DNA of 64,000 nucleotides from Blasia pusilla (lineage: Eukaryota > Marchantiophyta > Marchantiopsida > Blasiales), in the NCBI GenBank assembly GCA_050084515.1, contig CM114274.1, positions 34,348,001 through 34,412,000 of the forward strand. The letters run 5' to 3'. Positions 54,720 to 64,000 of this stretch are shown here, piece after piece. Within the stretch, counting starts at the first letter, position 1, and every line of letters starts with the position of its first letter. A program made the translations under genes and the position numbers. A model generated the notes under the pieces. The model searched no databases. It had not been told where the DNA came from and was given only the letters and a program-made list of their open reading frames with translations.

Positions 54720-55995
54720 TATTCTTGAAATTTTTCTCTAACTATCTTTTCCTTTTGTATTTTGGTACAAGATAAGTTGAAGATGAACTTCCACCTTAGC
54801 AAGGCGATAGTTCTTATGATGAAGAGGATGAAGGAAGAGGGGAAGAACCCCACAATACATTGAATTGGCCAACATCCAACAAGATGAACTAGAAGACCAT
54901 CTTCATATTCATCACCATTGATGAGTTGAAGGTGCACGTGGATAGCGCCGTCAACCTCTATATTCTTAAGGCAGAGTTCAATCATGAAGTCATTGCTAAA
55001 GTGGCCAAATCATGCAATTGGTGATTTTGCAAGGATTGGGCCTTGTTCAATGGTCTTGGAAGTTATGAAGACCTCTTGGCAAAGAAGAGGAAGCTAGTGA
55101 GCAAGGTATTTTTCAAGCTCAAAATGGCAGAGCTAACAAAGACCATGGAGGCTTATTATGGAGATGTGGAGGACCTCGTGGAGGACGTGTCTTCAAGAAG
55201 AGATAAGAGATTGCTAGTCAAAGATGGAATATCCCCACCGATGCTGTCAAAATGACCAAGGCTTCATACTTCACCAAACTTTGGAATTATGGGCTCATAC
55301 TCACAACATCATTATGAGCCATCATCTTGTCAAGCGGTCGGAGGAGAGGAAGAAGCACTTCTACCACAACGACCATTATCAAGCCAATACCAACATGCAT
55401 GATTGCACAAAAGTAGACAAGTCTGTCCCTATGACAGACATGGACAAAAGTTTTTGGACATGTCCACGGACATGAATTGCAAAAGGATGTGGGAGGAGGA
55501 AGAAACGAGAAATTGAGGATCACGAAGGCAAGTGGGAGGCATGAGAAAGAATGGGGAGATGGGGCCCATGTGGCAAAGTTCTTCTAGAGGACAGACATGA
55601 ATCCACAAATATGGATATGTCTACGGACACAAACACAGACTTTGTCTATATGCAACCTTGTCAGTATGGTGGATTGTCAAGAAGCCTTTCAGGCCTACTA
55701 CCTTCTTTGGATGGAGACAAAATACATCAGAAGAAAAAAGAGGAGATAGATTATGCATATGAAAATGAAGGCCGAGTCGAGTTGGAGGAGCATACTTACG
55801 AGGACATAAGAGGTGTTTTGAATGATCTGAATGTAGGTCATAATATGAGTTTTGATGGGCCTAGAGAGAATTCCAATTGCCTTGTACAAAGCAACGTTGT
55901 TCCCAAAGCCTTTTGTGGGGAGAATGTTTCAATTAAGAGCAAGGTAATTTGTTGTCTATCATAGTTGGAGAGTTTAATAAAGAATTCTTAATGTA
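54720..55995 (+). pseudogene. Partial copy B of the kinase/RING unit, with a MITE insertion
   Basis: It corresponds to about 33,045-33,960 of unit A. Shared protein words are LFNGL/IxxYEDL, KMAEL against KVTEL, YGDVED and NDLNVGHNMSFDGPRE. It also shares the AAATGA stop at the place of 33,578. A MITE-like insertion lies at 55,392-55,662. It ends where unit A enters the coiled coil. Kinase loop and RING are absent. Note that the coding part points right while the adjoining flank and satellite point left, so this copy is rearranged. Confidence 0.68.
55392..55662. mobile_element. MITE-like insertion in copy B
   Basis: The ends are inverted (ATTGCACAAAAGTAGACAAGTCT at the left, AGACTTTGTCTATATGCAACC at the right). 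Unit A is continuous here near 33,628. This is the clearest member of the family for defining ends. Confidence 0.7.
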
Positions 55996-56189
55996 TTTTT
56001 TTATTTGGAAGCCAAAATTTTCACGTCGGTTAGGATGGATTGACGAGTTTATGGTAGAGCGCCTTTGAGGACATTAGAGAACAACCTCATGAGGTTGAGG
56101 TTGTCACGCTTATGCCACAAGTAGCCTAAGAGAGCAAGTCTTCCCTTCATTTAGGGTTTAGGGTTTAGGAGCTATGTAAAGAAACTTAC

Positions 56190-56465
56190 TAGTTTGGGCA
56201 AGTTACCATTAGGAATAGAGTTGACTTTCCACTTTGGTAAGTGGCTTTTGATCCCCTAGATCAGGTCAAGAGACAAGGAGGTGACTTGCGAGCATAGGTT
56301 AGCATGGAGGGAGTTTGGGGAGGGAAGGGGATATACCCAAGGAGACAGAGCGTGGGGGCTTATTCTCTCTTGGTTGAACCTCTTGGCATGAGACGACGGA
56401 CCTATGTTTTTCCTTGCCTTGTGGGTAATCTAAGACTCTCATTAGGAGAGATAGTTTGGTTTGAC

Positions 56466-56512
<47 letters not shown>

Positions 56513-56560
56513 AGAGAGATTTGTGGAGAGTATATGTGGTTGATTGTTTATAAGTTTGTA
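56190..56560 (+). repeat. LTR-body fragment of the gypsy family, opposite orientation
   Basis: Words AGGTCAAGAGACAAGGAGGTGACTT and CCTCTTGGCATGAGACG match the reverse complement of the LTR body at 22,870-23,060. A perfect GA run of about 40 bases at 56,470-56,509 is embedded. A TTTAGGG repeat lies just before, at 56,152-56,173. Confidence 0.65.
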
Positions 56561-56569
56561 GGAAGAACA

Positions 56570-59100
56570 TCTTCAAGACTAGAAGTGATATGAATACTTT
56601 TAAATTTTTAAAAAGGTATATGGAGATAATTCAATGCTTTATATTCCTTAATCCAAAATTAAAATAAGAATATAGATGATGCATCTCGAGGAAAAATCTC
56701 TACAGGAATCAATTAATTCATTATATACATACTAAATAAAGTGTCAATATAAATTAATTTAGATATGAAAAGTTCAAATATATAAGAAATAAGTTCATCT
56801 TGCTTATACAGTATGATCCTACATATCCAAGCTAATGGCCTAAGAAAATGATCTATGGAGTTAACTATACTAGTGCATGTATGCACTTGGATTGCATCCA
56901 TGTGACAAAAATATTTTGACCTTAACGCTCCAAGAAGGAAGAAAATGCATCATTATTACTCAAGTATAGAATACTTGAAGTGAAGAAATTCATGTGATCT
57001 ATATCTATATTATACTGGGCGATCCCATATGTAAAAAATGAGATAAAATAGTGGGATAATAAGATAAAATACCAACATGTTTCAAATTTTTTTTCCTTAT
57101 TAGATTTTTTAATCATATTAGATTGGTAGTAGTAGATGGATAGAGAGAATGAGTTTGGGTGGAAGAGGAAAATATTTTAATTAACTAATTAATTTATATT
57201 ATAATGGATGATCTTAAGTGTATAATAAGAAAAAATAATATGATAATTAGAAAACATAACCCAAAAATATTAGTTTGTCCTTAATTAATATTTTATGGGA
57301 AGAAATAAAAAAATTTAATAGAGTAGTTGATATTTTCTAAATTTTAAGGAAAGGTGAAATTACTTAGGGGATTGGGATATCATTTAAATTTTAATTCAGA
57401 AGTGGAATTACTTAGAAGAGTGGAATATTATTGCCCTTCTAAGATTTAAGAAGATAGAAATTAGATTTAAAATTTGAAAGATAAAATGTGATGATTTAAA
57501 AAATAATAATGTAAATTCAAATTTCATATTTTGGGAAAGGAAGGAAATTATTTCATTAATTAAGATTAACTTATAATTTAGTCAGTGGTGTTATTTTTGT
57601 GGGAAGAGTGGAAAGGGGAGAGTAGGTATTGTTCAAACTTTTATGGAGGATAGAAATTATTTAAGAGAGTTGGGTATTATCTAAAAGTGAAATGTTATTA
57701 CTCATTTAAGATTTTAAAAGTTGAACTTATATTGCACAGGCATGCTTACTAGCAATGATAATATAGACAATCACAATTTTCTAAATTAAGGAAAATATTT
57801 AGCATGCCAATGCTATTACATACGAAAATCCAAATTTAAAAAAAGTAGTTAAGAGATAATTTTCTATTCCCTTTCCCAAAATATCCACATCACTTTTCTT
57901 TCTTAAAAGAGTAGCAACACTCCATTCATTTATGAAATAATCCCCACTCCTCAATCAAGGTTGAAATAATATCTCACTCCTTCCTTAAAATAACCCCCCC
58001 CCCTCTTCACCCTCTTCATTGGTCAAACCATTTGCCCCCTCCTAAAATTAGAATTTATCCTCCTTTCCTTTCAAAAAATGTGAAATGTGACTTAACGGTT
58101 TAGAAGGGTGAGGAAGAAGATAATTGATACTAGCTAGTGCGCGTGCAATGCACGAATGAACTTTGGACTACTACTGAATTGGCAAATATACTATGGGAAA
58201 GGTTATTTACCAAATTTGAGACGTAAAAAAAGATGGACTAACATCATCATTAGATTTACTTACTAAAGTTTTGGATATCAATTTCATCCACTATTTTCAA
58301 ATGTTCGTGTTATTTTTAAAGAGACTTCCTTTTAAAGGAGGGTTTATTTTTTCGGAAAGGAGCTACTAAATAAAGTAATACCCCTCAAATTATAATATGA
58401 ATACACGTGTGAAAACACATGGATAATTAGATTTGTATGGGTCGTAAATACTCTAGATATCTAAGTAATGGTCTTTTCAACAACGAATTCGAACTCATGG
58501 CCGATTCATGAAAGGGTCTACACATTAGGTCCATTAGGTGGTGGTACCCAAGAAATATTGTTACAACCCCAAATTTAATTTCCTTCTGGTCGGGATACTC
58601 TTTCACCCGCTTCAGAAAAGACTTCGGAGTGGTGAAAAACTAGTCTCATAATGCGACTATGGTGGTGGTGCTCCATGCACCACGAATGTGGCTGTGGAAT
58701 AAAAGTACTCGTGATTAATGTTGGGAATACGAAAATATTCACGATCTCTATCTTTCGCGATGGCACCCTCGGAATACGAGTGCTCACGATATGATTGGGA
58801 GTAGAAAAGTTCATGACGTCTATGGACTACAAAGGCTTAAGATATGAAGGGGAATTAAAAGAAACGTCCTTGACAGGTCTATCAGATATTCTTGATGTAT
58901 CGATCTATCTATCGTACGAATACTCGTGACATGATTTGGAATACGAAGACGAATGAAAGGGCGAACGAATGATGCGCAACTTAGAAGGCCCCGAGTGAGT
59001 CGCCGCCATCCGCTTTACGAGCATCACGTACATCGCTACCACAGATCACGCGTTCGGAGGCGCGTTCAGATTTCCACGCATCGGGCGATTTTCACGATTC
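56570..59100. other. AT-rich spacer, no gene seen
   Basis: No frame resembles protein. The part at 57,300-57,440 has wording like 35,980-36,080 (GGGATATCATTTAAATTTTAATT), so some is repeat. From about 58,900 the composition becomes GC-rich as the LAG1-like gene is approached. Confidence 0.5.
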
Positions 59101-59744
59101 GCTGCAGCAGCAGCATCAGCAGCGACGACGACGACGACGACAATGAAACGAGAGGATGGGGAGCGGACTTTCAGTTCGGCGCCCTTCACTGATCCGCTGT
59201 CAGCGCTTTTGTGATTCTCCGTGCTTTTCCTGGGCTTCGCGATCTGCCGCTCGCTGGATCGGGCGGAGGCTTGTTCGTTCGCGACGTGCGTATCAGGACG
59301 GAAGGCGATGCGGAGTCGCGAGGAGAGTGGCGGTGGGAGCAGCGGAGAGCGGTGGTAGAAGAACAGTCCTTCGCCGGGGAGGCGGAGGCGGAGGCGGAGG
59401 GGGGAGACAGAGCGAGTCCGGGTCAAAGGCGAAGAGGGCGGGGGAGGAAGGCGATACGGTACAGGGAGGGAGGGAGGCAGGGGATGAGAGGCGGATAGAG
59501 GAAATGGGAAGCTGGCGGGTGCTGGGTGAAGGCAGGAGGCGAGGAATATGAAGTGGATGATCACGCAGAGGAGGTTTGTGGGCAGATGAGGAAGCCCCAG
59601 CGAGTGATCTCCAGAGATAGAGTACGAAGGCGGGTCTCGTGTGGCGAATCCCGGAGTAGCATTTCTATGGAAAGCGCTCGAAGGCAGAGACACGGGCGAC
59701 GGGGGTAGTTACAGTGATTTCAGAAGGCTTGGGAAGCGCCTTCG
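59101..59744 (+). promoter_or_regulatory. GC- and purine-rich promoter/5' leader of the LAG1-like gene
   Basis: This has CAGCAG and CGA repeats (59,103-59,140) and long GGCGGAGG and GGAGGGAGG purine runs (59,380-59,480). The strand asymmetry is typical of a long plant 5' leader. Open frames on both strands are low-complexity and not protein-like. The start of transcription cannot be placed. Confidence 0.5.
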
Positions 59745-62700
59745 ATGGAGGCAATCATGGAAACTGAAAGCCTTCCGGAATGGCAAGACTATTCTTTAGT
59801 TTGCGTTTCTGCCTTCGCTTTTCCTCTGGCACGGTTCATCCTCGATGCGTGCGTCTATCAGGTATCCCGTACTTCGATTGCTTTCAGCTGACTTTCTCAT
59901 GACGGGAGGTGATGGAGAGAGATAGAGAGAGAGAGCAAGAGAGGGAGGAAGGGAGGAAAGGAAGGAAGGAAGGAAGAAAGGATAAGAGCCGTAGTTGCGA
60001 ATTTCCCTCTGCCGTATTGAGCTGGATCTGTAAAGCACTGCACGGATTCTCAGCCGAAGCTCTCTCGAGGTAAGTCGCCAGGCGACACATTTGCCTTAAG
60101 CCAGCGCGTTTAAGTCGCCCACGAACCGTCTCTCCTCAGAACTGTCGTCGATTCGACATCTTATGTGTGGGGCTGGTGTTACGGACGAGATCTGACGGCT
60201 ACTGAGCTTCATAGAACTTTCCTGCGATCTCTCCTCTCGTGATGATCTCGGATGCCTTGGATCGTGGAAAAGCCTCCGGATCTGTGTGGTCCACGGAATA
60301 AATTGTCGACTCAATTCCAAGTTGCTCTCTGCTTGCTGATCTGGAGGGTTTAGGCTATGATCAGACTCTGCCTTGCCAGAGCGTATCATTCCCATCACTG
60401 TGTCCTGCCATTAGGGGCGGCAATCCATTCGCAGACTGGGTCCAGTCCAGTGGTGAGGAAATTCACCTCACTCTTCTTCCTGCTCGTCAAAAAGTCGTAC
60501 CACGAGCTATCATCTCTAGTTGTGGTCAGCTGTGACGTGGATCTGTCTCGAGTAGCAGGTACTCAATACTTGCACTAAGACCACAACCTTGCTCATCCCA
60601 GAAGTACTGGCGAGAATCGAAGCATAAATATCCAATCTCATATCGGTACGACGGAATTAATGAGGTCTCCCACTACTCCATTCTGTCTCTTTCTGATCTA
60701 AAGCGCTGCGCACCCATCCCCCTCCTTGTGCTAGGCTCCGCCTACAGGTGATGACTTGGGGAGTAGAGGAATTCCCTTTGCGGAGAATTTCCCACTTTTG
60801 GCTCTCCTGATTTCATTGTGAGTAGGGAACACGCGTCCCGCATTTTGCTATATGGTACGTTCGATCTCCGAGGTACACTTTTGAAGTGGATCTTCCCAGA
60901 ATCACTTCGACTTACTTCGTGTATTGGTCTAATTGGAGTTGCGATGAAGTCTTTAGATACGGAACAGTCCTTGCGTCTATGGTGCCTGGTACACTTCTCC
61001 CGCTACTCCTGAAGAAAAGTGAAAATTGAGGAACACATCTAGCTGGGGAGCCATCGACTGTGACGGAGCTTGGTTCCGTATTCGATGGGGGTCGGCATTC
61101 TACATTAGGTGGGTGGGTGTCGAAGGTTTTTCCTGTACCCTGCGACGGATTTTTGTCTTCCTTCCTGATTTTTCCGAATCAAATTCTGCGGTTCAGATTG
61201 GGACTCTGAAGAGTTCCTAGGCTTCATGATAACCATGGTGATAGCCTGGTCTTGCAGAACGATTGGGCTAGGGCCGGTTTCCCTGGACTAGAAAATGTGT
61301 TCGGAAATCCGTGTTGGTCACGTGGAATCTGAATCCCTTTGGGCGTCGGTCCTGAAGTAGTACACTTGCCGTTGGATGTAAGCGGTTATACACTCGCCCA
61401 CTCTTTCTGTTATGAAGAAAGAAAGCCAGGATACTCACGGTCAAATGTGCGGCCAAACTAGAAGCACGGCGGTCATACAATTAGACTCCAAATAGTCTCT
61501 TGGGTGCAAAGGCGACGTAACCCCACCTTCTTCAAGCTGTCACCTTAAGCTGCTCGAATCTGGAACCTTTACTCAAGAAAAAATTGAGAAATTGGTTTGT
61601 CAGATATGGAATGGAATTTGTCTGATAGCAGAGCACTGTGCACCCAGGTTGGCAGCATTAGTCTTGTGTTCCACCCTCTGCAAACGGTGGCGGTGGTGCC
61701 AGGAGTTCTGACATAAACTCTCTGCCCTGACGAGGCTCCGTCTTGCTCAAGTTTCTCCAATTGTGTCCTGCAATTTTCGAGATCCTTGGGCCGGTGTGGG
61801 AGCAGCTGAAGGTGTGTGGGTTCTCTTCGTAGCCTAGCTGGAAGAATTGTGTTCGGGTCAGATTCAAACCTCCCTTTGGGTCACAAATCCTACTAGACTC
61901 CTCCTGACTGCCCTCGTTTCTTTCTGTTGAGTAATGACAATAGAAAAGGTTGTATAGCACAAGAACACTCAGGTTCTGATACGCTGAGGTCGAGAGGATT
62001 TTTTTCATTAAATGTCCTTCATTAAATGGGAGACAAGGGCGAGCAACTATGAAGAGTTGATCTGAGGGTACTTGCTCCGAATGTCCTCCAATTGTGGTCG
62101 CTCCTAACATCATGTGCCACTCTTAATGATCCCAATTTGTAGTATCCATCATAGATCCTCATGTTGCCTCTTTTTCTTCTTCTTTTTTCGCTGAGGAGGT
62201 AGTGAAAGTCTCTGGCACACATCCCTTCTATTACTAAGGACAACTAAGGAAAAAAACCTTTGAAATAACAAAGAAACAACTATGAAGGTATGACAGTTGA
62301 GAACTGTGAAATCATAATGGACTTGCTTCCATGGGTATCTTGCTGTTCCACATGAAGGCTCACCATAAACAATGGCAAGGGTGACCCTGTAGTTTTCAGC
62401 TAGGGAACCACACAGTGGTCTAAATTATGCCTACAAAACGACCCGGAACTAAATCCCTCACCACAGCAGGCCTGCGCTTTCTGCACAGCTACTTGACAGC
62501 CACTGAATTCTCTAGTGGCGAAAAATTGCATCTTGCTTAAGCCTGGGGAAGTGGCCGCAGAGGTTCAGGTGGAATATCACAGAGGAGATCTCTGGTGATA
62601 AGGAGCCTAATCAGTTGAGAGTTCATCTAGCATCCTAGCATTTTAACATAAGCATGGGTGGTGAGGTGCTGTGAGCATTCTCCTGGGTGAGTTAGTGCGT

Positions 62701-64000
62701 GATTAACTATTCACTTTCGTAATTGTTTTGCAGAGACTAGCAGAATGGGCTATATTTCCAGATGGTGAAGCAGGTCTGAAAAAAATCCTGAGGGATGCAG
62801 GTCGTAAAAAGATTCCCAAATTCATGGAATCTTCCTGGAAGTTAACCTACTACACTGCAACTGTAGCCATTGCATTACTCATCACCTACCGAGAACCTTG
62901 GTTTGGCAACACTGATGCTTTCTGGCATGGATGGCCTCATCAAACCTTGAAGTGAGTATCTCTGTCAACTTCACGTTTTAGTTGGGCGGCACTTCTCTGA
63001 GTTGTGATGGTCAGTGAGGAATTGGACTTCATCGGGAACTATGTTGACTCTCAGTGACCTGCAGTTTATCGGCTGATATTAGAACTTTGTCTCAAAACTG
63101 ATGAAATCAGTGAGATTCTAGAGAAGAGCTCGAGGTTAATTTGCAGATCAATCAACTTTTCTTCTGCCAAGCTACCTGTCAAAATAAAATGTCACGGTGG
63201 TTGAAAAATCATTCCCATGTCTGATTTAATGCTATTGGAAGATAGGAAGATACTCCTGTTTGGTAAATCGCAGTATTTACAGACTTTTAAATGAATAATC
63301 GTGTAAGCTTGTTTGGTTCCAGAGCAATAAGGGATTCCATACCTGGGTGTTAGCCGCTTGACAATAATTCAGTTGGGTTCCTTGACGTAATACTTTGGCA
63401 TTTTACATGGGGTGCATGTGAGGAGGCCAGGTGGTATTGAGTTCCTCTTTGCAAGTTGTAGAGCCGACTTCCGTATCTGAGCTGGGAATCAAATTACCAC
63501 TATTGTCTTCCGTGTGGCCACTACACGAAGGGCAGGCCTTTATTTGATTCTGTTACTGGCTTTCTCCGTAGAAGAAGAAGTAGAAGTTTATAATCAGGAG
63601 GGTTTTCTGCAGCTTCTTACAGGATACAAGGTGATTATCAGGTTCTTAACAGACCTGTCGTGCTTGGTTGAGATGGGCAGGTTTCAATTGAAAGTCTTCT
63701 ACACTCTCCAGTGTGGGTTCTACATCTTCAGTGTCGGAGCACTGGTGTTTTGGGAAACCCGCAGGAAGGACTTTGCGGTGATGATGAGTCATCACTTTGT
63801 AACAATTGGTCTGATCAGTTACTCCTACATCACTGGGTATGTTCCTGACAGTGCCTAAACACAGCACCCATTCTTGCTTGGAGTTTCTTGTGACATTATT
63901 TGGAAGTGTAGGAATAGATAAATGTCAGTAGATGCCAATAAAACCTTCAGGCTATTCAATTAGACCTAATTGTGCAGGGCCACTGATGTCATCTGCTTTC
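59745..64000 (+). CDS. LAG1: LAG1/LOH-type ceramide synthase, first three exons, cut by window end
   Basis: Exons are 59,745-59,861, 62,734-62,951 and 63,681-63,836, all in one frame with GT/AG borders. Exon 1 starts MEAIMETESLPEWQDY and holds the first membrane helix (SLVCVSAFAFPLARFILDAC). Exon 2 has RLAEWAIFP, KKIPKFMESSWKLTYYTAT and YREPWFGNTDAFWHGWPHQ. Exon 3 has LKVFYTLQCGFYIFSVGAL, WETRRKDFAVMMSHHFVTIG and YSYITG, the first half of the Lag1 motif with its two catalytic histidines. The enzyme N-acylates sphingoid bases in the ER membrane. The next exon may start at 63,978 (ATDVICF, like the SDVFLE part of the motif), but the expected RxGxxxLxxHD block is not seen in between, so either an exon is unusual or the gene is divergent. 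Intron 1 is about 2.9 kb. Confidence 0.9.
59905..59985. repeat. GA/GGAA-rich tract in intron 1 of the LAG1-like gene
   Basis: Runs of GAGAGA pass into GGAAGGAAGGAAGG a few tens of bases after the 5' splice site. It is a simple repeat in an intron. GAGA tracts near plant starts can bind BPC proteins, but this role is inference. Confidence 0.6.

Noticed and set aside
58135-58160. Possible Helitron or MULE end with GTGCGCGTGCAATGCACG
   Set aside because: A suggestive GC-rich hairpin word, but no CTRR end, partner terminus or helicase is visible.
59046-59693. 215-codon proline/serine-rich minus-strand frame
   Set aside because: It is the antisense of the purine-rich leader of the LAG1-like gene. 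Its composition follows from simple repeats.

Overview
The window looks like nuclear DNA of a land plant, probably a seed-free lineage (bryophyte, lycophyte or fern). It has spliced genes of plant-type families at both edges (a GARP/HHO transcription factor and a LAG1-type ceramide synthase), about 50 kb of nested retrotransposons between them, and short TTTAGGG/CCCTAAA stretches. The exact lineage cannot be fixed from the sequence. A DNMT3-like methyltransferase in the retroelements fits a non-angiosperm, but this is inference.

Layout. 1-7.9 kb: leader and five-exon HHO/NIGT1-like GARP gene (2872-6392, + strand). 8-11.6 kb: AT-rich spacer with small hairpins and one MITE-like repeat. 11.6-15.4 kb: a short LTR inserted in a Ty3/gypsy gag, that element's 1-kb 5' LTR with a tRNA-iMet primer site, and a + strand gypsy gag/protease remnant. 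15.95-16.61 kb: a nearly perfect inverted repeat with 316-bp arms. 17-21.5 kb: MITE-like repeats, a decayed copy of a kinase-like gene, a partial LTR and a duplicated 0.3-kb block. 22.05-37.8 kb: a gene-like unit (kinase-like domain, coiled coil, RING-like zinc finger) split by a 10-kb gypsy element and followed by a 180-bp satellite that reverses orientation at about 37,060. 39.2-52.2 kb: a second gypsy element of the same family, interrupted by a 5.1-kb TIR transposon that carries the 3' half of a purple acid phosphatase gene, and by smaller insertions. 52.2-56 kb: a second satellite array and a rearranged partial copy of the kinase/RING unit. 56.6-58.9 kb: AT-rich spacer. 59.7-64 kb: LAG1-like gene, + strand, running off the window.

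Most notable: both gypsy copies carry a DNMT3-like cytosine-5 DNA methyltransferase between protease and reverse transcriptase. Both retain the PCQ motif, the ENV/ENM motif, the R..WWTNL motif and the GFPTxxT...LGxAMDLN end, although both copies are now broken by stops or frameshifts. The element therefore probably belongs to a family that encodes its own DNA methylation enzyme.

The insertion order can be read directly. Gypsy copy 1 sits inside the beta-3 lysine segment of the kinase-like unit with a 5-bp near-matching target duplication. Gypsy copy 2 was hit by a TIR transposon that had already captured a spliced phosphatase fragment, and by a MITE and a CACTA-type end. All boundaries and reading frames were worked out by eye.
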